Shown one piece after another: positions 9,296-18,531 of a stretch of DNA of 64,000 nt. The number at the start of each line of letters is the position of its first letter. Position 1 is the first letter of the stretch. The notes under the pieces are model-generated. The model searched no databases and was not told the origin of the DNA. It saw nothing but the letters and a program-made list of their open reading frames with translations. This DNA comes from CAVTQZ01 sp963737015. Its GTDB lineage: Bacteria > Actinomycetota > Acidimicrobiia > Acidimicrobiales > UBA8190. The DNA lies in assembly GCA_963737015.1 (NCBI GenBank), contig CAVTQZ010000001.1:1550001-1614000 (forward strand), written 5' to 3'. Position numbers and translations under genes: made by a program.

Positions 9296-12200
9296 GCCGC
9301 ACCTTCCAGGAGATCGAGCACGCCGTGGGCGGGAATGTCGATCCAGTCGGGGCGGCTGTTCGCCTCGTACCCGAGCTCGTAGATCGCCTTCTCGAGGAGG
9401 AGAAAGTCGAGCAGTGCGCCCAGATCCTCGCGGCGGTCGGGCAAGAAGGCCGCACCCGCTGCTGACTCGAGGTACACGTTCAGGTATGTGCCGGCCACCG
9501 TGCGATACCACAGAACGAGCCAGGGCTCGAGCTCCTCGGGCTCGATCGAAGCGGCGTGGCTGCGGTTCACCTGGAGCGAAGCGGCACGCGAGGCGTAGTG
9601 AAAAGAGCGGATCATCCCGGCGACGTCGACGAAAGCGGAGCGCTTGAGGCGCCGCTGGCCTAGCGAGCGCGCCGGCTCGCCTTCGAAGTCGACGATCACG
9701 AAGTCCTTCCCGGTCCACAACACCTGGCCCAGATGGAAGTCACCGTGGCAACGGATCTTCGAAACCTGTATCCGCTGTGAGACGAGCGATTGCAACCGCG
9801 TGTTCACCTCGTCGCCTCGTCGCAGCACCTCTTCGACCGTCTCCGAACGCGCCGCGAGAGGTCCCATCAACCTGAACGCCCGCTTGGCGTTCGAGCGCGC
9901 TCCGTGCGACATGGCCTGGCGGTCGACCGCCGTGAGGGGTTCGGGCGAGAACGCCGGGTCGTCCTTCTCCGAGGCGAGAGCTAGATGGAGCTCGGCGGTG
10001 CGCCTGCCGAGCAGCGTGGCCCACTCGAGCTGGGGGCCGACCAGCAGCTCGACCGCCTCGGGCACCGGGCGGGACCCTTCGTGTGTGCGAGCCGCATACT
10101 CGGCACACTCGAGCACGCTCGCCGGAGGGAGGGCCCTCACCTCTGCCCGCCCACCGGCCGCGAGCACCTCCTCGAGCGAGTGGGCGAGGCCGTCCACCAC
10201 CTGGCTCCAACCGTCACCCTCGTTCGCCACGAACTCCTCGAGCGTTGCGAGGCAGATCGGCTCGCGCCCGATGCCCTCGGGCCGGTAGTCCAGGGATCCC
10301 CCCACGAGCGAAGTGTGCTCGAAGTGCGCACGCTCGCCGAGGAACCGGCCCATCTCGACCGCCGGGTTGATGCCGGGCTCCACGCGGCGCAGGACCTTCG
10401 CGATCAACCGGCCAGGGAACGAGATCGAGGAGTTCGACTGCTCCGCCGACATCGGAGCGGGCTCCAGCTCCTCGAGCCCTTTGGCGATCCGGCGAAGGGC
10501 CGGAGCGGGCAGACCGACGAGTCGTCCAGCGTGCCCCCGCAGCTGTCGGCGCCGCCCGATCGACTCGACGATCACCCTCGCGAAATCGGGCGACCAGATC
10601 GCGTCGTACAGAACCCCTTTGCACGCCTCCCCGGTCCCCGGAGCAAGACTCGACCGGCGCTCCGAGCGCGTCTCGGAAGGGTGAACCACGACGTCCGCTA
10701 TGACGGCGTCCGGATGCCAGTGGGACAGGTCCTCCGCTCGCTGGCCGGTGGCGAAGCCCATGGGCAGCACATAGGTGCCCGATGTCCCGTCCGCCATCTC
10801 GACACCGAGCAGGCAGAGCTCGGCGACCGCGTCCGAGGAGCGCATGGGCGCGGAGCCGCCGCCGGCACTCCGCGCCCCGATCGTGCGGGCATGGGACTCG
10901 TGGTTCCCGGGAACGGGTTGGACCGGCACGGCCTCGAACATCTCCGCGCTGCGGATGCGGCCCGCCTTCTGCGAGAACCACCTTTGTCCCGAGACCCATG
11001 CCGGGAGCATGTCCTCGAGGGCCATCAGCGCGCGCCCGGAGAAGACCTTGTCCCACGAACCGGTCACCTCGATGCGGCCGCGCTGGGCCCGGCGTGAAGT
11101 GTCCTGTGTCTCGAGAGAGAACCAGTAGAAGCCGTGCGGCCCGAGCGTCAGCAGGTAGGGCAGCTCGCCGACCGCGGGGAACTCCGTCGTCCCGAAGAGC
11201 TCGACGGGGACCGCGCCAGAGAACTCCGAGAGGTCGAGCTCCACCGCCTGTGCGTAACGCGACAGGTTGGCGACGACGAGGATGCGCTCATCCTCGAAAC
11301 TGCGCACGAACGCAAGGACCTTCCGGTTCTCGGGGAACAGCAGCTCGAGCGAGCCGCGCGAGAACGCCCGGTAGCGCGAGCGCACCGTCAATAGGCGCCT
11401 CATCCACCACAGGAGCGAGCTCGGGTTCTCCTGTTGCGCCTCCACGTTCACGGCCTGCGCGTGATACCCGGGGTCGATCACCACCGGCAGGTAGAGACGT
11501 TGCGGGTTGGCGCGGCTGAACCCGGCGTTGCGGTCGTTCGCCCACTGCATCGGGGTGCGCACGCCGTTCCTGTCCCCGAGATAGATGTTGTCGCCCATTC
11601 CGATCTCGTCGCCGTAGTAGATGATCGGTGTGCCCGGCAGCGAGCACAGCAGGCCGTTCATCAGCTCGATGAGCCCGCGGTCGTTGCCAAGCAGTGGCGC
11701 GAGGCGCCTTCTGATCCCGACGTTCACGCGGGCCTGCGGATCCTGGGCGTACACGCGGTACATGTAGTCGCGCTCCTCGTCGGTCACCATCTCGAGCGTC
11801 AGCTCGTCGTGGTTGCGCAGGAACAGCGCCCACTGGCAGTCGGGAGGGACGGCCGGGGTCTCGGCGAGGATGTCCACTACCGGGTAGCGATCCTCCTGGC
11901 GAGCCGCCATGAACATGCGCGGCATGAGCGGAAAGTGGAACGCCATGTGACACTCGTCGCCGTCGCCCATGTATGCGACCGCGTCCTCGGGCCACTGATT
12001 GGCCTCCGCGAGAAGCATCTTCCCTCTGAAGCGTTCGTCGATGTGGGCGCGAAGGTCCTTCAGGAAGGCGAAGGTCTCTGGGAGGTTCTCCGACGTCGTC
12101 CCTTCCCGAGCGTAGAGATAGGGCACGGCGTCGAGCCTCAGCCCGTCGACCCCCATCTCCAACCAGTAGTCGACGACGCCGAGGATCTCCTCGCGCACGG

Positions 12201-12782
12201 TCGGGCTGTCGTAGTTGAGGCTCGGCTGGTGGGAATAGAAGCGGTGCCAGAAGTACGCGCCCGCCACGGGGTCCCAGGTCCAGTTGGAGGTCTCGAAGTC
12301 CTTGAAGATGATCCGGGCATCGCGAAGCGGTCCGGGGTGTCGCTCCAGATGTAATAGTCACGTTGGATCGTGCCCGGCCCCGCGCGCCTCGCACGCCCGA
12401 ACCACGGATGCTCGTCGGAGGTGTGCGCGAGCACGAGCTCGGTGATCACCCTCAGCCCCCGGCGGTGCGCCTCTCGCAGGAAGGCGCGGAAGTCCCGGAG
12501 CGTCCCGTAGGAGGGGTGTACCCGCCGATAGTCGGAGATGTCGTACCCGTCGTCCCTGAGCGGTGAGGGATAGAAGGGCAGAAGCCACAGGGCGTTGACC
12601 CCGAGGTCCTGCAGGTAGTCCAGGCGGGTGATGAGGCCGCGGAAGTCCCCGATGCCGTCGTTGTCGCTGTCCTGGAAGGCGCGGACGTGCAACTCGTAGA
12701 TGACCGCGTCCTTGTACCAGTGCTCCGAGTCGTCGCCGATGAGCATCGACCGTTGCGCTGACGCGTCGATCGTCTCCGTCAC
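9292..12782 (-). CDS. treS: Trehalose synthase-maltokinase fusion (TreS-Mak/Pep2), apparent frameshift
   Basis: The N-terminal GH13_16 domain interconverts trehalose and maltose. The C-terminal kinase-like domain phosphorylates maltose to maltose-1-phosphate, the GlgE substrate. TreS starts at GTG 12782, overlapping the glgE stop (GTGA), and reads HWYKDAVIYELHVRAFQDS through DYYIWSDTPDRF. The frame then changes at about 12320-12326, and the family sequence resumes as DARIIFKDFETSNWTWDP. One missing base explains this. Downstream are DGLRLDAVPYL (nucleophile), LLAEANQWPED, FLRNHDELTLE, and then the maltokinase with RCHGDFHLGQVLW and IVDFEGEPARSL. The corrected length is about 1163 residues, normal for the fusion. 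The first frame alone stops early, so as written the gene would be broken; an assembly indel is likelier. Confidence 0.9.
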
Positions 12783-14839
12783 GGCTCTCCCAGGCGCAGG
12801 ATGTGGGCGGGCACCACGGACGGATCGAGCACGACGAAGTTGCCTGAGCCCTGCCAGGTGTAACGCGCCCCGGTCAAGAGGTCGTGGACGTCGAAGGGGG
12901 CGACCGGGTCCATGCCGAGCGCCTCGAGGTCGATCTCCAGCCACCCCGACTGCCGGTACTCGGGGTCGAGGTTCACGACCACCACGATCGGCCGGGTGTC
13001 GATGGCGCCGCCAGCGCTGTGGGTCGGCTGCGCCCGCTTTCTCGCGCGTCCGTCGATGAGGGGGAAAGTGCGCGCGTAGGCCACGAGCGCGTCGTTGTCC
13101 ACGGCGCAGAGCTCGAAGTTGCGGTCGTACTGCAGCACCTGGTTCTCACGACGTATCTGGTTCACCCTCGCCACGAAGCCGGCGAGCGTCCCGGGCGCGT
13201 CGAGGTCGAAGTGACGGATCTCGTACTTCTCGGAGTGCAGGTACTCCTCCGATCCCGTGGTCCGCGGCTCGTTCTCGCAGAGCTCGAACACCGGGCCGTA
13301 GATGCCGTAGCTCGCGACGGAGGTGGCGGCCAGGACGAGCCGGGACATGAACGCGGGACGCCCGTCGTGCTGGAGGGTCTCGGTCAGGATATCCGGCGTG
13401 TTCGGCCAGAAGTTGGGCCGGAAGAAGTCGGCCACCTCGGTGGTGTGAAGCTCGGTCAGGTACTCCTCGATCTCGGGTTTCGTGTTGCGCCACGCGAAGT
13501 AGGTGTACGACTGGTCGAATCCACCCTTCGCGAGGCGGTGCATGACCTTCGGCCTCGTGAACGCCTCGGACAGGAAGAGCACGTCGGGATGCGAGCTCTT
13601 CACCTGCGCGATGAGCCAGTCCCAGAACCGCAGGGGCTTCGTGTGGGGATTGTCGACACGGAAGATGGTTATGCCCTTGTCCACCCAGAAAAGCACGACC
13701 TCCAGGAGCTCTCTCCAAAGCGCCTCCCAGTCCGAAGTGGAGAAATGGATCGGATAGATGTCCTCGTAACGCTTCGGGGGGTTCTCGGCGTAGCGGACCG
13801 TGCCGTCCGGGAGCCAACGGAACCATTCGGGATGCTCCTTCACCCATGGGTGGTCGGGCGAGCACTGGAATGCGATGTCGAGCGCGACCTCGATCCCCCG
13901 CGAACGCGCATCGGCGACTAGGTCTATGACGTCCTCGATGGTGCCGAGCTCGGGGTGGACCGCAGTGTGCCCACCCTCGGGGCTCCCGATCGCCCATGGG
14001 CTGCCGGGGTCGTCGGGACCCGCCTCACGCGACCCGTCGCGACCCTTGCGGTTCGTGCGCCCTATCGGATGGATCGGCGGCAGATAGAGGACGTCGAAGC
14101 CGAGGCGCGAGACGTAGTCGAGGCGGTGCCTGACGTCGCTCAAGGTGCCGTGCCGGCCGGGATCGGGCGAAGCCGAGCGTGGGAAGAGCTCGTACCAAGA
14201 GCTGAAGCGGGCCTCGCGCCTCGAGACCATGATCGGCAACTCGGACGAGGTGGCCAACGGGGCCGGATCGGGGTACCGGCGTGCGAGAGCCACCGCGCCC
14301 GGGGCGCTCACGGCCTCGAGCGCGCGACCGAGCTCCGACGGTGAGCCCGAGCCAGAACCCGAGGCATCCTGGAGCGACCTGGCGAGATCCCCAAGCCGGT
14401 TCCGGTCCTCGCCGCGAGCCCGCAGTGCCGTCGCCGCCAGGATCTCGGCCCCGACGAGCAGCTCGACGGTCAGGTCCTGCCCGGCATGCTGCTTTATAAG
14501 AGCGTCTCTCAACCACGTGCCGTAGGTGTCGACGGTGGCGCTCACGCAGAAGTCGTAACGTCCCTGTCGCTCGACCACGAACGAGGCGGTCCACCGGTCG
14601 TTGACGAGAGGCTCCATGTGAACCGACTTCCAGCGCGATTCGGTCTCGTGGCGCCAGAGCGTCTCGCAGGCGAGCGCGTCGTGCCCGTCGGCGAACACGT
14701 CCGCCTCCACGACCACGAGGTCTCCCGCCTCCCGTTTGACCGGGTACGCCCCACCGTCGACCTGGGGGGCGACGTGCTCGATGATCGGGCGGGCGCGCCC
14801 TTCGGGGTCCGAAGGCGCTGTACGCCCGTCGGCCTGCAT
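12779..14839 (-). CDS. glgE: Alpha-1,4-glucan:maltose-1-phosphate maltosyltransferase GlgE
   Basis: GlgE (GH13_3) extends alpha-1,4-glucan with maltosyl units from maltose-1-phosphate. The product has 686 residues and starts at ATG 14839. An N-terminal beta-domain carries the family string WKSVHMEPLVNDRWTASF. The catalytic barrel has YLPPIHPIGRTNRKG, ALDIAFQCSPDHPWV, ITIFRVDNPHTKPL (nucleophile Asp) and VLFLSEAFTRPKVM (general acid Glu). It is the first gene of the glucan operon; the next gene, treS-maltokinase, overlaps its stop by 4 bases and supplies its substrate. The 144 bases between this start and the kinase-fusion gene upstream probably hold the operon promoter, but I see no convincing -35/-10 pair. 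Confidence 0.95.
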   Translation of the reverse strand: MQADGRTAPSDPEGRARPIIEHVAPQVDGGAYPVKREAGDLVVVEADVFADGHDALACETLWRHETESRWKSVHMEPLVNDRWTASFVVERQGRYDFCVSATVDTYGTWLRDALIKQHAGQDLTVELLVGAEILAATALRARGEDRNRLGDLARSLQDASGSGSGSPSELGRALEAVSAPGAVALARRYPDPAPLATSSELPIMVSRREARFSSWYELFPRSASPDPGRHGTLSDVRHRLDYVSRLGFDVLYLPPIHPIGRTNRKGRDGSREAGPDDPGSPWAIGSPEGGHTAVHPELGTIEDVIDLVADARSRGIEVALDIAFQCSPDHPWVKEHPEWFRWLPDGTVRYAENPPKRYEDIYPIHFSTSDWEALWRELLEVVLFWVDKGITIFRVDNPHTKPLRFWDWLIAQVKSSHPDVLFLSEAFTRPKVMHRLAKGGFDQSYTYFAWRNTKPEIEEYLTELHTTEVADFFRPNFWPNTPDILTETLQHDGRPAFMSRLVLAATSVASYGIYGPVFELCENEPRTTGSEEYLHSEKYEIRHFDLDAPGTLAGFVARVNQIRRENQVLQYDRNFELCAVDNDALVAYARTFPLIDGRARKRAQPTHSAGGAIDTRPIVVVVNLDPEYRQSGWLEIDLEALGMDPVAPFDVHDLLTGARYTWQGSGNFVVLDPSVVPAHILRLGEP

Positions 14840-14983
14840 AAGACGACAGTACGCGCGCTGCCCCTCGCGCGCGCAAGAAGTCGCAGCAAGTGACCAGGAA
14901 ATTCACCGGGAAACCGTCAGTCGTGAAGGGCGGCGGGCCTTCGTCACGCCGCGAAGTCCGGACGAGTTGGGATGACGTTGCGT

Positions 14984-16726
14984 TTAGCCGGGAATCCGGG
15001 CCCGGACGGCCTCGACCGTCCTTCGCACCACCTCTTCGACGGGACCCTCCACGTCCACCTCCGCCGCGTCTGCGGGCGGTTCGAGAGTCTCGAGCTGGCT
15101 GGCGAGCAGCTGCGCCGGCATGTAGTGGCCGCGCCGTTGCGCGAGGCGTGACGCGATGACCGCCTGCGAAGCGTGCAGGTACACGAACAGGACGCCCGGT
15201 TGCTCCCCTACGAGAACACGGCGGTAGGAGTCCTTCAGAGCCGAGCATGCAAGCACGAGGGGCTCGGACTTCGAGCGGTAAGCGTCGATCACCTCGTGGA
15301 GCCGCGCGAGCCACGGCGCCCGGTCGGCGTCGTCGAGCGGCCGGCCGCTTCGCATCTTCTCGATGTTCGCCGCGGAGTGGTAACTGTCTCCGTCGGCGAA
15401 GTCCCAGCCGAGACGCGTGGCGAGGGCCCTGCCGATCGTGGTCTTGCCGGAACCCGACACGCCCATCAGCACGACGACCGGAGACAGAGGGCGACGCAGG
15501 CGGTAGAGCGTCTCCCCCGCCCGACGGACCACGAGCGTCTTTTCGTCTGCGCCGGAGAGATCGATGAGAGCCGGGTCGACGTAGCCGAGGTTGAGGCGTT
15601 CGCAGTCGGTGGCGGGTATCGCGGTCGAGAGGCTCACCCCGATGCGCGGGCTCTCGACCCCGCCTGAAAAGGTCCCCATGCCCTTCACGTGGGTGCTGTG
15701 CGCCAGGACCGCCAGCGGGTAGGACTCGAAGCTGCTCCACTGCGAGAGGAAGTAGGGCAACACGTGGTAACCGACCTCGAAGATGTAGCGCCCATGGGTC
15801 CTGCTCACCACGGAGAGCCCCGGCGAATGAACGACCAGCTCCCCGCCGTCGGCCACGACGGGCTCGAGCTTGTACATGGCCTTCCCGGCGGTCCACAGCT
15901 CGTCGTAGATGGGGAGCGCAGATGAGATCACGCGCTCGTACGGGTGATCGAGCCATGTGACGTGCAGCTCGGCCGCCAGGCCCACCGACTCGGACCACGC
16001 TTCGAACAGGTCGCCGACGAACAAGCCGGAGATCCCCTCTGTTCCGGTGACGAGCGCGACGAGCGCGACGGGCGTGGTCCGCGTGAGCTTCTGCGCGGCG
16101 GCGTCGATGAGCGCGCGCACCGGAGTGCGCTGCACCCCGATCGTGGACATGACCCCGGCGAGTGCTCCGAGCCAGTGCATCACGTTGATCATCTCGGGAC
16201 CGCTGATGCCTGGGAACAGGTACTTGGCTCCTCCCGAGAAGCCGGCGACCTCGTGAGGCAGGGTCGGGCCCAGGATGACGATGCGGTCCACCCCGGTCGC
16301 GGCGCGGTTCACCCGCACCTCCACGTCCCCACCGAGCGACTGGTGCCAGCATTCCCCGGCGATCGCTCGCAGCTGCTCCTCCTGAATCGTCCCGATTCCC
16401 GCGAGCGCTCGCGGATCGTCCCATTCGTGGTTCGCGATCGCGAGCGTGTCGGTCGGGACGCCGACCAGCTCCTCCAGATGGTGTGCGGAAAGCGGCGGAT
16501 GGGTTCCCAACGCCACCAGTGCCTGAACGCTCTTCGCGCGGCCGAGAACCTCGAGCAACGGCGGGACGATCCGCGCCAGCCGTGCCTCTCGGGTGTGATC
16601 GGGTACCACGAGGAGCACCCGTTCGCCTGCGACCTCGTCCTCCAGAGCGCGGCACAAGACGTCTCGTATCGAGGAGTCGTCGAGGGCGGAACCCGGTGAA
16701 GCAGCGAGCGCTCTGAGGACGGTCAT
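14984..16726 (-). CDS. LarA-family nickel-dependent 2-epimerase fused to gluconokinase
   Basis: One frame of 580 residues carries two enzymes. Residues 1-410 are a LarA (lactate racemase) family domain. H76 (GTHPP), H158 (LPHEVAGFSGG), K168 (GGAKYLFPG) and H184 (VMHWLG) match the H108, H174, K184 and H200 of Lactiplantibacillus LarA. The 10- and 16-residue gaps between the last three are identical, so the nickel-pincer nucleotide site looks complete. Residues 415-580 are gluconokinase: Walker A GVSGSGKT at 422-429 and the GntK signature HSAANIEKM with PLDDADRAPWL. D-gluconate 2-epimerases (mannonate/gluconate) are known in the LarA superfamily, so fusion to gluconokinase points to mannonate to gluconate to 6-phosphogluconate. 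ATG 16726 overlaps the SDR stop (ATGA). larB, larC and larE are not in the window. Domain calls are firm; the substrate is inferred. Confidence 0.9.
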   Translation of the reverse strand: MTVLRALAASPGSALDDSSIRDVLCRALEDEVAGERVLLVVPDHTREARLARIVPPLLEVLGRAKSVQALVALGTHPPLSAHHLEELVGVPTDTLAIANHEWDDPRALAGIGTIQEEQLRAIAGECWHQSLGGDVEVRVNRAATGVDRIVILGPTLPHEVAGFSGGAKYLFPGISGPEMINVMHWLGALAGVMSTIGVQRTPVRALIDAAAQKLTRTTPVALVALVTGTEGISGLFVGDLFEAWSESVGLAAELHVTWLDHPYERVISSALPIYDELWTAGKAMYKLEPVVADGGELVVHSPGLSVVSRTHGRYIFEVGYHVLPYFLSQWSSFESYPLAVLAHSTHVKGMGTFSGGVESPRIGVSLSTAIPATDCERLNLGYVDPALIDLSGADEKTLVVRRAGETLYRLRRPLSPVVVLMGVSGSGKTTIGRALATRLGWDFADGDSYHSAANIEKMRSGRPLDDADRAPWLARLHEVIDAYRSKSEPLVLACSALKDSYRRVLVGEQPGVLFVYLHASQAVIASRLAQRRGHYMPAQLLASQLETLEPPADAAEVDVEGPVEEVVRRTVEAVRARIPG

Positions 16727-17557
16727 ACGCCGCGGGCGGCGGAGAAACCTCCGTCCACTGGGACCACCGCCCCGGTCACGAATGCGCTCGCGTCCGATGC
16801 GAGCCAGACCGCCACGCCCACGAGGTCCTCGGGCCGCCCGAAACGCCCCATCGGGGTGCGCGACAGAACCGCCTCGCCGCGAGCGGTGAGAGAGCCGTCC
16901 GGCTCGACGAGAAGGGCCCGGTTCTGCTCCGCAAGAAAGAAACCCGGAGCGATCGCGTTCACCCTCACTCCTTCCCCGAATCGACAGCGCGAGGTGGTCG
17001 GCGAGCCAGCCGGTGAGATTGTCCACCGCTGCCTTGGCAGCCGAGTAACCGACCAAGCGCGACAACGGCTTCTGCGCCGCCATCGAAGAGATGTTGACGA
17101 TGCTGCCCTTTCCGTGCTCCGCCATCGCTTCGCCGAAGATCTGGGTCGGGAGGAACGTCCCCATGAGGTTGAGGTCGATCACGGTGCGCACGGCGTCGGG
17201 GTCCAGGTCGAAGACGCTTCCGTCGGGGATCACCGTTGCGGCCATCGAGTTCCCGCCCGCCGCGTTCACGAGGACGTCGATACGACCCCACTCGCGTAGA
17301 AGGGCCCTGCACGCCTCGCGAAGCTGCCCGCCGTCGAGCACGTCGGCCGTGAGCGCGATCGCATCTTCGCCCTCGGCGCGAATCTCGTTCGCGACCTCGG
17401 AGGTCCTCTCGCTGCGACGACCGAGTATCGCGAGCTTCGCACCGCTTCGTGCGAGGCCGCGGGCGATGGCGCCGCCGAGCACCCCCGTGCCACCGGTCAC
17501 CACGGCGACACGTCCTGAAAGATCGAACGGCGAAGCCGAGCGAGGCTGCTGCGGCAC
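16723..17557 (-). CDS. SDR oxidoreductase resembling UxuB-type D-fructuronate reductase (D-mannonate oxidoreductase), apparent frameshift
   Basis: This is a classical short-chain dehydrogenase: NAD(P) motif TGGTGVLGGAIA, NAAGGN, INIS-type NISSM Ser, and YSAAK with the catalytic Tyr and Lys. Details match SDR-type fructuronate reductases such as B. subtilis UxuB: GTFLPTQIF, NAIAPGFFLAEQNRALL, DGSLTARGE, TPMGRFG and a C-terminal VPVDGGFSAARGV. The frame breaks at about 16979-16986: DHLALS is followed in another frame by FGEGVRVNAIAPGFF. One surplus base explains it. The corrected length is about 277 residues. It starts at GTG 17557, only 27 bases from the divergent isomerase start, and overlaps the LarA-gluconokinase gene by 4 bases. 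The likely role is fructuronate to mannonate; other 2-keto sugar acids are possible. Confidence 0.82.
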
Positions 17558-17584
17558 GTTTCATTGTCGCCTAGAAAGAAGACG

Positions 17585-18502
17585 ATGAGCCATCGGTTGC
17601 ACCTTCCCTCCGGCAGCTCGGCGGGACGCGCCCGCGAGGTCGTGGTCGTCACCCCCCGGTCGGCGGGCTGGGCGTACAGCGGTCTCGTGGTGATCGAGCT
17701 CGGACCCGACCAGGGTTGGGAGTCGCAGACGGGGCCCTCCGAGCTCATCGTGCTGCCCTTGGCGGGGTCCTGCACGGTGGAGTGCGAAGGCGAACGATTC
17801 GAGCTACGTGGGCGCCGAGACGTCTTCGCGGCTGTGAGCGACTTCGCCTACGTACCGGTCGAGTCCGAGCTTCGGATCCACAGCACCTCGGGCGGCCGCT
17901 TCGCCCTGCCGAGCGCGCACGCGAGCCGGAGGCTCGACCCGCGTTACGGATCCGCCGCCGCGGTACCGGTGGAGCTGCGGGGAGCCGGCCAGGCGACGCG
18001 CCAGCTGAACAACTTCTGCGACCCCGGCTCGTTCGAGACCGACAAGCTCGTCGCGGTGGAGTGCATCACCCCGGCCGGCAACTGGTCGAGCTGGCCACCG
18101 CACAAGCACGACCAACGCCGGGCCGGAGAGGCGATCCTCGAAGAGATCTACTACTTCGAGGTGGCGAAGGCGGCCAGCTCAGGCGAGGCCGTCTACCGAA
18201 TGGGCGAAGGCTTCGCCGTTCACCGCCTCTACACCGCCGACAAAGAGATCGACCTTTGCGAGGAGGTGCGCCAGGGCGACGTGATCCTCATCCCCCGGGG
18301 GTACCACGGGCCTTCCATGACCGCACCCGGCTACCACCTCTACTACCTGAACGTCCTCGCGGGCCCGGGCGAGGAGCGGACGATGGCCTTCTGCGACGAC
18401 CCCGAGCACCACTGGATAAGAGAGTCGTGGAAAAGCGAGGCGACCGACCCGCGCCTGCCTATGGCTTTTGGCGGCGCAACCACCGGTGGCGGAATGCCAT
18501 AA
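17585..18502 (+). CDS. iolB: IolB/KduI-family sugar-acid isomerase
   Basis: The 305-residue product has the two-cupin layout of 5-deoxy-glucuronate isomerase. The metal site is visible: H173 and H175 in PPHKHD, E187 in EEIYYF, and H241 in RGYHG. I prefer ATG 17585 (purine-rich AGAAAGAAG upstream) over the in-frame GTG 17564. The family performs aldose-ketose isomerisation of uronic acids: IolB on 5-deoxy-glucuronate, KduI on 5-keto-4-deoxyuronate, with reported activity on hexuronates. No other inositol genes (iolC, D, E, G) are here. Instead it sits divergent from a UxuB-like reductase and next to a sugar importer, so glucuronate or galacturonate to fructuronate or tagaturonate is my preferred role. 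It is convergent with the permease gene, 29 bases away. Confidence 0.8.
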   Translation: MSHRLHLPSGSSAGRAREVVVVTPRSAGWAYSGLVVIELGPDQGWESQTGPSELIVLPLAGSCTVECEGERFELRGRRDVFAAVSDFAYVPVESELRIHSTSGGRFALPSAHASRRLDPRYGSAAAVPVELRGAGQATRQLNNFCDPGSFETDKLVAVECITPAGNWSSWPPHKHDQRRAGEAILEEIYYFEVAKAASSGEAVYRMGEGFAVHRLYTADKEIDLCEEVRQGDVILIPRGYHGPSMTAPGYHLYYLNVLAGPGEERTMAFCDDPEHHWIRESWKSEATDPRLPMAFGGATTGGGMP

Positions 18503-18531
18503 GCGGGTCACGGCGGGCCTGGAGAGGACCG

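Noticed and set aside
12138..12944. 268-residue minus-strand ORF as a separate gene
   Set aside because: Its middle is the N-terminal half of TreS; the first 54 residues overlap GlgE in a wrong frame, and the end is out-of-frame TreS sequence after the indel.
17585..18502. Inositol catabolic operon based on the IolB-like gene
   Set aside because: No iolC, iolD, iolE or iolG homologue lies nearby; the adjacent genes fit sugar-acid metabolism better.
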